Assembly: GCF_040786275.1 (NCBI RefSeq)
Contig: NZ_JBFMVT010000002.1
Span: forward strand, 992,001 to 1,056,000
Length of the DNA: 64,000 bases
Source of the DNA: Buttiauxella gaviniae
GTDB lineage: Bacteria > Pseudomonadota > Gammaproteobacteria > Enterobacterales > Enterobacteriaceae
Reading direction: 5' to 3'
Part shown: positions 24,954 through 32,755 of the stretch, piece by piece
How the letters are laid out: each line of letters starts with the position of its first letter
Position numbering within the stretch: position 1 is the stretch's first letter
Translations under genes and position numbers: made by a program
Notes under the pieces: generated by a model
Told to the model about the DNA's origin: nothing
The model's database searches: none
The model's input: only the letters and a program-made list of their open reading frames with translations

Positions 24954-25006
24954 AGCGATTACCATCACATAAAACCAACCAATTTCACAAATGAAACAAT
25001 ATTTCA
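24954..25006 (-). promoter_or_regulatory. Distal KdgR box and CRP-like site of kdgM
   Basis: TGAAACAATATTTCA (24992-25006) matches the KdgR pattern with one change. AGCGA-N6-TCACA (24954-24969) is a two-mismatch CRP-like site. The 24788-25273 gap otherwise holds a terminator and a REP element near its yqeF end and no gene. Confidence 0.55.
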
Positions 25007-25189
25007 ATAGCCATTTAAATAAACACCTTGCGATTTATCTCGTAAGCTAAATTACTCCACCTATTTTAATTTATTAGGTATCGAATAATCATGATCGGTA
25101 TTATGTGCATTCGCTGAAAACAGCGGTGTTTTTCGAGGGAAATAGATGGGATAATTTAATGAATGAAGTTGAATATGTGCCGGTATAAA

Positions 25190-25220
25190 AACAAAAAGGC
25201 ACCTTTATGATAAAGATGCC
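25190..25220 (-). terminator. Rho-independent terminator after yqeF
   Basis: On the minus strand stem GGCATCTTTA / TAAAGGTGCC (one mismatch) followed by TTTTTGTTTTT. Confidence 0.8.
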
Positions 25221-25235
25221 CTTGAGGTTTTGTTG

Positions 25236-25262
25236 GTTGGGTAAGCGCTAGCGCCACCCGAC
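25236..25262. repeat. REP-type palindrome, copy 2
   Basis: Nearly identical to 21521-21547 (core GGGTAAGCGCTAGCGCCACC). Located between yqeF and its terminator. Confidence 0.75.
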
Positions 25263-25273
25263 ATCATCGCTAA

Positions 25274-26455
25274 CTAGTCACGTTCAATGGCCAATGCCAC
25301 GCCCTGCCCACCACCAATACATAACGTTGCCAGCCCTTTCTTGGCATCGCGCTTAATCATTTCATGCACCAGTGAAACGAGGATTCGGCAGCCGGATGCG
25401 CCAATCGGATGCCCGAGCGCCAGCGCCCCACCGTTAACATTCACTTTGCGTTCATCCCATTCAAGCATTTTACCCACCGACAGCGCCTGGGCCGCAAAAG
25501 CCTCATTCGCTTCGATAAGATCCAGCTCTTCAAGCGACCAGCCCGCACGCTCCAGGCAACGCTGCGTGGCGGTGACGGGCGCAATCCCCATATACGCGGG
25601 ATCAACGCCTACGCTTGCAAAAGCTCTTATCCGCGCCAGAACCGGCAAATTCAGCTCTTCCGCTTTACTCGCGCTCATCATCAGCACCGCGGCGGCGCCG
25701 TCATTAATAGACGACGCGTTACCGGCGGTTACGCTGCCCTGGCTATCAAACGTTGGGTGGAGTTGCGCCAGAGCTTCCGCGCTCGCATCGGTTCGTGGCT
25801 GTTCATCGGTATCAACAATCACGGATTTACCGGCATTAATCTCAACGGTTACCGGGACGATTTCATCTTTAAAGCGCCCGGCATCAATGGCCGCCCGCGC
25901 TTTATGTTGAGACGCCAACGCATAGGCATCCTGGCTTTCACGGCTAATACCGTATTCACGCGCCAGGTTCTCGGCAGTAACACCCATATGGTAATCATTA
26001 AACGCATCCCACAACCCGTCATGAACCAGGCTGTCAATAAGCTGACTATTGCCCAGACCCGCCCCGCTGCGGCTGTCCGCCAACATATGCGGCGCACGGC
26101 TCATATTTTCCTGGCCTCCCGCAATCACCACATCGGCTTCGCCACATTGAATGGCCTGGGTCGCAAGATGCAGCGCTTTTAAACCTGAGCCGCAAACGTC
26201 ATTGATCGTTATCGCCGAAACAGACCAGGGCAAACCGCTGTTAAGCGCCGTTTGCCGCGCCGGGTTTTGCCCCGCTCCCGCTGTTAACACCTGGCCCAAT
26301 ATCACTTCATCCACTTCTTGTTCGCTTACGCCGCTGCGCTCAAGCAGGGCTTTCACAACCGCACTTCCCAGCTCCGAGGCGCTGCGAGGGGAAAGCGCAC
26401 CCTGAAAGCAGCCAATAGGTGTTCGGGCAGCCCCTACGATCACGACATCTTTCAT
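25274..26455 (-). CDS. yqeF: YqeF, acetyl-CoA acetyltransferase (thiolase)
   Basis: 393 residues, thiolase II family. Nucleophile Cys88 in INDVCGSGLKA; His349 in GHPIGASG; second catalytic Cys379 in TLCIGGGQG; NEAFAAQ also present. It condenses two acetyl-CoA to acetoacetyl-CoA or does the reverse. In E. coli yqeF follows kduI, so this is conserved synteny. Upstream (39 bases away, same strand) is a diguanylate cyclase gene, possibly co-transcribed although functionally unrelated. Confidence 0.92.
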   Translation of the reverse strand: MKDVVIVGAARTPIGCFQGALSPRSASELGSAVVKALLERSGVSEQEVDEVILGQVLTAGAGQNPARQTALNSGLPWSVSAITINDVCGSGLKALHLATQAIQCGEADVVIAGGQENMSRAPHMLADSRSGAGLGNSQLIDSLVHDGLWDAFNDYHMGVTAENLAREYGISRESQDAYALASQHKARAAIDAGRFKDEIVPVTVEINAGKSVIVDTDEQPRTDASAEALAQLHPTFDSQGSVTAGNASSINDGAAAVLMMSASKAEELNLPVLARIRAFASVGVDPAYMGIAPVTATQRCLERAGWSLEELDLIEANEAFAAQALSVGKMLEWDERKVNVNGGALALGHPIGASGCRILVSLVHEMIKRDAKKGLATLCIGGGQGVALAIERD

Positions 26456-26493
26456 TATTATCTCCGCAACGTTTTGACCGCATTTCAGGAAGT

Positions 26494-27504
26494 TTACAGG
26501 GCTCGGCGGCGATCCTTTTCGAGATACATCGCCGCATCGGCCTCGCGCAAGGCCAAATCATGGTCGGTCAGCGCCGGATTCACCGCCACCACGCCAATAC
26601 TTGGGCCCGCATAATTAATCACACTGGAATGTAGTTGATACTCGCCAGTCAGCAAGTTCGACAGACGGATTTTGAGCGCCTGCGCTGCTTGCAACGCCAG
26701 GTCATGCTCTTCAGGCCCGACACCCGCCACCACAAACTCATCGCCGCCGACCCGGCCGATAATCTCGTCAGAACGTGCGCCATTTTGTAAACGCTGCCCG
26801 ACAGCACACAGGAAATCGTCCCCTGCCTCATGGCCGTAGACATCATTAATCTCTTTAAAATCATCCAGATCGGCAAAGGCCAGCAGCACAAAACGCGCGT
26901 CATCACGCGCCTGAGAAAAGAGTTTCGGCAACTGTTCGAAGACCGCACGGCGGTTGGGTAAGCCGGTCAGCTCATCAGTATAGCTGGCGGTGGTCAGCGC
27001 GGCATTTGCCTGCTGTAACTGCTGTAAAAGCTGCTCATTCTGGATTTGCTGCGCAATCAACTGGGCAAAAAGTTGCAGCACCTGCTCGCTGCGTTCGCTC
27101 AACACGCGGTGCTCAGAGCTTGCCGCGCACAACGTGCCGTATAAAGACCCATCCGCAAGCGTAACAGGCGTACTCACATATGTGGTGACACCCAGTTCCC
27201 GCGCGGCCTGCGAATCCCCCCACACACCGGCGACATCGCTGGTATAGCGTTTGCCTTCATCCAGCGCACGTTTGCAAAGCGTGTCGCCCCACGGCACCGA
27301 AAGACCTTCTGGGATCTGCATCTGGCGGGAATTACGCGAAAAGAGAATATGCTGGAAACTGCCGTCAGGTTCGATGCGAGTCAGGTACGTTGACTCCATA
27401 TTGGTTACCAGTTCGAGCATTTCAAGCAGTTGTCGGACAAGTCCCTCAAGTGTGTATTCAGATTCTAATGCGGTGGAAATACGCTCGATAAGATTGTCAG
27501 ACAT
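26494..27504 (-). CDS. dgcP: GAF-GGDEF diguanylate cyclase, DgcP-like
   Basis: 336 residues. N-terminal GAF domain (about 5-150) containing LVRQLLEMLELVTNMESTYLT, TLCAASSEHRVLSERSEQVLQLFAQLIAQQ; short helix; GGDEF domain (about 175-336) with DELTGLPNRRAVFE, active-site RVGGDEFVV and ADAAMYLEK. Strong similarity to E. coli DgcP (YeaP), a polar-localised cyclase. The active site is intact. The inhibitory I-site position reads RSDE instead of RxxD, so feedback inhibition by c-di-GMP may be weak. It lies just beyond the Wsp-like operon and before yqeF, in the same direction. Confidence 0.85.
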   Translation of the reverse strand: MSDNLIERISTALESEYTLEGLVRQLLEMLELVTNMESTYLTRIEPDGSFQHILFSRNSRQMQIPEGLSVPWGDTLCKRALDEGKRYTSDVAGVWGDSQAARELGVTTYVSTPVTLADGSLYGTLCAASSEHRVLSERSEQVLQLFAQLIAQQIQNEQLLQQLQQANAALTTASYTDELTGLPNRRAVFEQLPKLFSQARDDARFVLLAFADLDDFKEINDVYGHEAGDDFLCAVGQRLQNGARSDEIIGRVGGDEFVVAGVGPEEHDLALQAAQALKIRLSNLLTGEYQLHSSVINYAGPSIGVVAVNPALTDHDLALREADAAMYLEKDRRRAL

Positions 27505-27586
27505 AAAATCGCTACTACCTTTTAATTAAACGCAAAATGGATGCTCAAGTTGCGCACGGTTTTAGCATATTTTGCAGGTCAGTTCC

Positions 27587-27611
27587 CCTCCCAAATTTAA
27601 CCATTGGGAGG
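27587..27611 (-). terminator. Hairpin after CheW-like gene, possible terminator
   Basis: 8-bp inverted repeat CCTCCCAA / TTGGGAGG with a 9-base loop between the last gene of the chemosensory operon and dgcP. No T-run follows, so termination is uncertain. Confidence 0.4.
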
Positions 27612-27646
27612 CTGATTGAGGGAGTGTGGGGAAGAAAAAGTGAGGG

Positions 27647-28003
27647 CTACCAGCTTAATAAAGGGCTTATCCCTTCATCCTGCACGAGTGCTCGTATGGC
27701 AGGTAATTGATTGCATTGCTGTAATAACGCAGGCAGCGGGAAAATATCGTGCTGGCGCAGCACCACATTCTCAAGCTCGCCCCATAAATACCATCCCTGC
27801 GCGATATTGCTTGCCGGAACGAACAGATGCAAATGCATGCCGCACTCCGGCTCATCGGGCAGACCCAGCCACTGGCTAAATCGCGGGATGTCAGGGGCTT
27901 CGTAATCCACCAGCACGCAGCTTTGCACCTGGGTCGCCGGAATATAAAAATGCTGGTTCCCGAGCGTGATACGCACCGCCGCAAGATTAAGCCCGTGAGT
28001 CAT
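27647..28003 (-). CDS. Small CheW-like protein ending the chemosensory operon
   Basis: 118 residues from the ATG at 28003, which has a GGAAAG ribosome site and overlaps the 3' end of the CheW gene. The N-terminal LNLAAVRITLGNQHFYIPATQVQSCVLV recalls the first strands of a CheW fold, but the remainder (LFVPASNIAQGWYLWGELENVVLRQHDIF) is not a standard CheW core. Family is not firmly recognised. In Wsp operons two CheW-type couplers (WspB and WspD) occur, so a second divergent coupler is a reasonable guess. Confidence 0.5.
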   Translation of the reverse strand: MTHGLNLAAVRITLGNQHFYIPATQVQSCVLVDYEAPDIPRFSQWLGLPDEPECGMHLHLFVPASNIAQGWYLWGELENVVLRQHDIFPLPALLQQCNQLPAIRALVQDEGISPLLSW

Positions 28004-28511
28004 AGCCGTTGCTTTCCAGGTAGCAATCAAAGACTAAATTCAAATCCAGCAGCGCAAAATACTCCTGCCCGACCGGAACAATCCCCACCACCACTTTCTG
28101 CATGGCGGCAGAGAGGTTTTCAGCGGCGGGATGAATCTGGCTTTCCGCAACATCCAGTACATCAATTAACCTGTCGATCTGAATCCCGCTTTGCATTTTC
28201 TTGCCGCGTCCAATCAAGATCATCCGTTTGCCGGGGATCTCCTGCAAAGGTGCGTCGATCAGCCGATTAATGTTAATCACCGATTCAAGGCGACCACGGT
28301 GATTGATCACCCCCACCAGCGACGGCGGGCAGCCCGGCACCCAGGAAATTGGGCGCTCGGCCAGAATCTCTTTGATGTCCGATCCGTAAAACGCAAAGTT
28401 TTTGTCGCCCAGCTTGAATAACACCAGGCTGCACTGCGGCTCGTCGACGTTGGCAATTTCGCGGTTTTCGTCGTGATAGTGACTTAAAATTTGCTCTAAT
28501 TGCTCGCTCAT
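27987..28511 (-). CDS. CheW-type coupling protein
   Basis: 174 residues. Residues about 25-165 form a CheW domain (SLVLFKLGDKNFAFYGSDIKEIL, WVPGCPPSLVGVINHRGRLESVINI, GIVPVGQEYFALLDLNLVF). It links the receptor to the CheA kinase at the membrane. Its ATG overlaps the stop of the GGDEF response-regulator gene by 4 bases. An N-terminal 24-residue acidic extension is present. Part of the eight-gene Wsp-like operon transcribed from 37330 downward. Confidence 0.9.
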   Translation of the reverse strand: MSEQLEQILSHYHDENREIANVDEPQCSLVLFKLGDKNFAFYGSDIKEILAERPISWVPGCPPSLVGVINHRGRLESVININRLIDAPLQEIPGKRMILIGRGKKMQSGIQIDRLIDVLDVAESQIHPAAENLSAAMQKVVVGIVPVGQEYFALLDLNLVFDCYLESNGYDSRA

Positions 28512-30196
28512 GCCACGTCCTTATCATTGGCGAGGCAATAGCGGTTGCGGCCATGCTGTTTTGCCGAGTACAACGCCTGGTCAGCACGCTCGCGAATCGT
28601 TTCGATTTTGTCGCCTTCTTGCCAGGACGCGATCCCGGCGCTGAAAGTGTTGCTGAACTGCGTCTGGTTGACCGAGAAATAGATCTTTTCGAATCCCTGA
28701 CGCAATCTTTCGACCACCGCCGCCGCCTGCTCTTTGGTGGTGCCCGGCATGATTATCGCGAACTCTTCCCCACCGTAGCGGCCAACAATATCGGTACTGC
28801 GCAGGCGGTGCGAGAAGAGCTGAGAGATCCCCAGAATCACCTGGTCACCCGCCACGTGGCCGTAAGTATCATTGATACTTTTGAAGTGATCCAAATCGAC
28901 CATCACCAGGCTGAATGGAATACCGCTGTAATTGGATTCGGTAATCGCGCTTTCCAGGTAGTGCGTGGTGGTTGAGTGGTTGTAAAGCCCGGTCAGACTG
29001 TCCTGCGACATGCGGGCACGCAGGGTACGCATTCTTTCCGCGCGAATCGAAACCGCGTTAATCAGCTCCTGCGGGTCAGCCTGCTTGATAATAAAATCTT
29101 CCGCGCCGGTGCTCATCGCCCCAAACTGCGTGGTTTTATTGGTTTCGCTCGACAGATAAGCAATAGGCAAACCGATATGCTGCGGGATCTGGCGAATCAG
29201 TTTGGTCAGCTCTTCGCCGCTGTAATCCGGCATGTGGAAGTCCATCAGCACAATATCGATGGGATGCGTATTCAGAACGTTCAGCAGGTGAGGAATATGC
29301 GTCAGAATATGCACTTCCATTCCCGCCATGCGCAGCATTTCCGCATTGTATTGCGCCACTTCCGGCTCATCATCAATCAGCAAAACCTGATACGGCTTTT
29401 TCAGCGAAGGCTGCGTTAAACGATGCAGCTCCTGGACTAAATCCGTGGTCGCCGCCGGTTTCACGTAGTAACCGTCGCACCCAGCTTTAATCGCGTTAAT
29501 GCGGGCGTGGAAATGGCTGTGGCAGGAAAGATAAAGCACCGGGAACGGCGTGCCGACTTTCTTTTTCAGATCCGACATCGCCAGCGGGCCGCCGTAGGCG
29601 TGCTCCGGGAAGCTGACATCCATAATCACCACTGACGGAGGCTGCGAAATCACCGCCTTGGTAAAATCAGCCGTATTGGTGAATACATAACAAATAAAGC
29701 CAAAGCAGCGCAGTTGCGTCGCCAGCAGTTCAGCCTGATCGCTTTCATCGTCACAAAGATAGACAGGCTTAATGGTGCGGTTAATCGCCACCTCTTCCTG
29801 AGTGGAGGCGGTTATCGGGAATTTAACTAACGAATCCCCGCCACGGCGCGCGCTTTCAGCCTGCTCTTCGGTCAGGGAGTAGAGCTGTTTTACGACCAGC
29901 TTCAGCTTTTGGTAAAGCGTTTCCGGGCGAGAATTACTCACTAACAGATGCTCACCTTCAGCGGCCTGGCTGGCAATTTTTGTAAAGCCAAACGAGGCGC
30001 TGGTGCCATGAATACTGTGCAACAGAAGATGCAGTTGTTTGCTATCCGCTTCATTTTCTTCAGCGATTAATCGGGCGAGCAGACCGTCTGCCTGTTTGAG
30101 CATATCGGGTATGCGTTGCAGAAAGCGCTCACGTAAACGAGCGATTTTATCCTGAGCAGTAGTCATTGTTTTTTGCGTTAATTCTTGTGTCATCAT
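28508..30196 (-). CDS. Hpt-REC-REC-GGDEF diguanylate cyclase, output of Wsp-like pathway
   Basis: 562 residues. Order: Hpt domain (about 1-115; HSIHGTSASFG with phosphate-accepting His60), receiver 1 (about 143-260; Asp193 in VVIMDVSFP), receiver 2 (about 268-390; acidic IDDE, Asp319 in VLMDFHMP, Lys371), GGDEF (about 398-558; GRYGGEEF active site at 475-479, I-site RSTD at 466-469). Both the active and inhibitory sites are intact, so it should make c-di-GMP with product inhibition. In Pseudomonas the counterpart WspR has only one receiver and no Hpt; extra Hpt and receiver imply a longer phosphorelay with the CheA and stand-alone receiver encoded upstream. Confidence 0.9.
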   Translation of the reverse strand: MMTQELTQKTMTTAQDKIARLRERFLQRIPDMLKQADGLLARLIAEENEADSKQLHLLLHSIHGTSASFGFTKIASQAAEGEHLLVSNSRPETLYQKLKLVVKQLYSLTEEQAESARRGGDSLVKFPITASTQEEVAINRTIKPVYLCDDESDQAELLATQLRCFGFICYVFTNTADFTKAVISQPPSVVIMDVSFPEHAYGGPLAMSDLKKKVGTPFPVLYLSCHSHFHARINAIKAGCDGYYVKPAATTDLVQELHRLTQPSLKKPYQVLLIDDEPEVAQYNAEMLRMAGMEVHILTHIPHLLNVLNTHPIDIVLMDFHMPDYSGEELTKLIRQIPQHIGLPIAYLSSETNKTTQFGAMSTGAEDFIIKQADPQELINAVSIRAERMRTLRARMSQDSLTGLYNHSTTTHYLESAITESNYSGIPFSLVMVDLDHFKSINDTYGHVAGDQVILGISQLFSHRLRSTDIVGRYGGEEFAIIMPGTTKEQAAAVVERLRQGFEKIYFSVNQTQFSNTFSAGIASWQEGDKIETIRERADQALYSAKQHGRNRYCLANDKDVA

Positions 30197-30221
30197 GATT
30201 TTGTCATTTCTTCAGCCGCGA

Positions 30222-30581
30222 TTAAGCCGCATCGCCTGGCTTGAGTATTTCGTTCACGACAGCCACCAGCCTTTCTGCCATATTTTCGTCTTTCTTTACC
30301 CAGCAATCAGGAATAACGGTGATATCCGTCATCTCGCTTGCGCTGAGTAAAATAAACGGTTTGTTCCAGCCGTTGGCGCGTAAAACTTCCAGCAGATCCA
30401 GGCCGGTAATTTCCGGCATATGGAAATCACTGATGACCAGTGCGATGTCGCTATCCGAATCCAGGTTGGCTAATGCGGTCATTGCGCTTTCGGCAATAAC
30501 GACTTCGTAGCCACTCATTTCCAGAAAGACCGAAGCCAGCTCTGCCGCAAACAGGTCATCATCAACTAATAATAAACGCAT
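30222..30581 (-). CDS. Stand-alone response-regulator receiver
   Basis: 119 residues, a single CheY-like receiver domain. Acidic pocket Asp7-Asp9 (LLLVDDD), phospho-acceptor Asp52 (LVISDFHMP), Ser at the switch (LLSAS) and Lys in VKKD. There is no output domain. It sits between cheA and the Hpt-REC-REC-GGDEF gene, so it may shuttle phosphate between them or act as a phosphate sink. Spacing to both neighbours is about 20-25 bases. Confidence 0.9.
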   Translation of the reverse strand: MRLLLVDDDLFAAELASVFLEMSGYEVVIAESAMTALANLDSDSDIALVISDFHMPEITGLDLLEVLRANGWNKPFILLSASEMTDITVIPDCWVKKDENMAERLVAVVNEILKPGDAA

Positions 30582-30602
30582 CTTTTTTCACCTATAAAGC
30601 CG

Positions 30603-32747
30603 TTAGCATAAAAGCATTTTTAATGTTTCTATGAGGCTATCCTGTTCGAAATCACCCTTGGCAATATAAGCATCCGCGCCCACCTGAATCCCTCTGCGGC
30701 GATCTTCTTCTTTAGCCCGTGACGTCACGATAATGATCGGAATATGTTGGTAATTTTCTTCCGCACGTAGCGCTTTGGTGAGAGAGAATCCATCCATCAC
30801 CGGCATTTCTACGTCCGTTAATACCGCGTCAAACTGCGTCAGACGCGCTTTTTGTAGCCCTGAGAAGCCATCTTCGGCGAGCGTCACCTGGTAGCCGTGC
30901 GCTTCGAGCACGTTTTTCTCAATTTCACGCGTGTTCAGGGAGTCATCGACGATCAGCACATGCCAGGTGTTCTGGCGAACTTCCGGCTTAGGTACGCTTG
31001 TGCGCGTCTGCCCCTGCTTTTGCGCCATCTCCATCAAGACGGGAACCTGCAAAATACTCACCAGTTGATTATTCTGGCTCAGCACCATGCCGGAGACTAA
31101 CGCCTGCTGCTGCATATGTTTCGGCAGCGGCTTAATCATCATGTTGCGCTCATCAAGCAGGTTATCCACCAGCATCGCCATCTTGCCAAACTGATTCTGA
31201 ATCACGATAAGCAGCAGGCTGTTCGCGGCAGATGCCTGGGAATTTTGGCTCCCCGGCCTTTCATTAATACGCAGTAATTCTGCGGCTGAAATCACCGGGA
31301 TAAATTCGTTGTGGCGAATAATCGCCGGGCGACCGGCAATATCACGAATGTCATCCCGCGAGTATTTCAGCACTTCAACCACATACTGCGCCGCCAGGCC
31401 GAAAAGATGGTTTTGCTGTTCAAACTGCAAAATACGCATCATCGCCAGCGAAATCGGCAGGCGGATAATAAAGGTCGTGCCCTGAGTTGGGCGACTGTGT
31501 ACCTGCAACGTGCCCTGGAGATCGGTGACAATCGTTTTGCGAACAATGTCTAACCCTACGCCACGGCCCGATAACTCCGTCACAATTTTGCTGGTTGAAA
31601 AGCCCGGGTGGAAAATCAGCTCGTTACATTCCAGCTCCGAAAGCTGATCCACCACGTCGGCGTCAACCAGGCCACGCGCCACCGCTTTGGCACGAATCGC
31701 CGGGTAATCCAGGCCACGCCCGTCATCTTCCACGCGCAGCAAAATACCGCGCCCGTCCTGTTGCGTCGTAAGCGTGATCGTCCCTCGGGCAGATTTCCCG
31801 CAGGCGGCACGTTCCGCAGCGGTACCGATACCGTGATCGATAGCATTGCGCAGCAGGTGAGTAAGCGGCTCAGACAGACGGTCGATGAGTTGGCGGTCGA
31901 TTTCTACTTCGCCCCCCAGAATGCGGCAGTCCACCTGTTTATTCAGGGAAGCGGCAAGCTCGCGCACCTGCATGGAGACGGGTTCAAACAGCATGGAAAC
32001 CGGCAGCATACGAATCGTGGTAGCCACGTCATACAGCTCATACATCTGGAGATTCTGCGCCTGAAAATCCTCTTTTAGCTTGCGGCTAAACTGTTGGATT
32101 TGCTGGCGAAGCTGGTCGGCATTCATCTGATCCAGGCGAGGCACCAGGTTCACTAAGTTTTGTACCTGCTGCTCAAGGCGATCGTGGCTGGCGACCACTT
32201 CCCCGAGAATGTTGATCAGGTCATCGAGCTTTTCGAGTTTTACCCGCACAGAGCTTGCCTGGTTCACCGCGCTGTCTGCGGCTTCGAGCTTCATCGTCAG
32301 CGCAGGGTTTTCTACCGGAGCCGGAGCAAGTTCCGTGGAAGGTGCGTCCATTTCGCCACGGCTGGCGCGAGCCAGACGTTCGCATAACGCGACATCGGCT
32401 GGAGGCAACTGGTTGTTCCCTTCGCTCGCCGAAAGCTGCGCCAGTTGGTCGGAAATATAATCCGTGGCTTGCAGGATCAGCGTGCCGAGTGCCTGGTCTG
32501 GGGCGAGCTTTTTGTCGCGAAGCTCGCTCAGTATCTCTTCAAGCTGATGGGTGACATCGGCAATGCTTTGCAATTTCAGCATGCGCGCGCCCCCTTTCAG
32601 GGTGTGGGCAGCACGAAACATCTCGCCGATTTGCGCGTCGGTATTTTCCCCTGATGAGAGTAAAAACGCCCCTTCCTTGACGATATGCAGATGGCCATTT
32701 GCTTCATCAATAAAGCGCAGCACAAATTTTTTAAGATCGATAGCCAT
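30603..32747 (-). CDS. CheA-REC hybrid histidine kinase, WspE-like
   Basis: 714 residues. N-terminal Hpt (about 1-110; His48 in FRAAHTLKGGARML), no P2 domain, dimerisation/HATPase region (about 165-430; LTHLLRNAIDHGIG, VEDDGRGLD, GRGVGLDIV), CheW-like P5 domain (about 435-570) and a C-terminal receiver (about 590-714; LIVDDSLNTRE, AVLTDVEMPVMDG, IIIVTSR, IAKGDF). The Hpt-HATPase-CheW-REC order is that of WspE and other alternative-function CheAs, not of flagellar CheA. It phosphorylates its own receiver and probably the downstream receivers. Confidence 0.92.
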   Translation of the reverse strand: MAIDLKKFVLRFIDEANGHLHIVKEGAFLLSSGENTDAQIGEMFRAAHTLKGGARMLKLQSIADVTHQLEEILSELRDKKLAPDQALGTLILQATDYISDQLAQLSASEGNNQLPPADVALCERLARASRGEMDAPSTELAPAPVENPALTMKLEAADSAVNQASSVRVKLEKLDDLINILGEVVASHDRLEQQVQNLVNLVPRLDQMNADQLRQQIQQFSRKLKEDFQAQNLQMYELYDVATTIRMLPVSMLFEPVSMQVRELAASLNKQVDCRILGGEVEIDRQLIDRLSEPLTHLLRNAIDHGIGTAAERAACGKSARGTITLTTQQDGRGILLRVEDDGRGLDYPAIRAKAVARGLVDADVVDQLSELECNELIFHPGFSTSKIVTELSGRGVGLDIVRKTIVTDLQGTLQVHSRPTQGTTFIIRLPISLAMMRILQFEQQNHLFGLAAQYVVEVLKYSRDDIRDIAGRPAIIRHNEFIPVISAAELLRINERPGSQNSQASAANSLLLIVIQNQFGKMAMLVDNLLDERNMMIKPLPKHMQQQALVSGMVLSQNNQLVSILQVPVLMEMAQKQGQTRTSVPKPEVRQNTWHVLIVDDSLNTREIEKNVLEAHGYQVTLAEDGFSGLQKARLTQFDAVLTDVEMPVMDGFSLTKALRAEENYQHIPIIIVTSRAKEEDRRRGIQVGADAYIAKGDFEQDSLIETLKMLLC

Positions 32748-32755
32748 ACGGTTCT

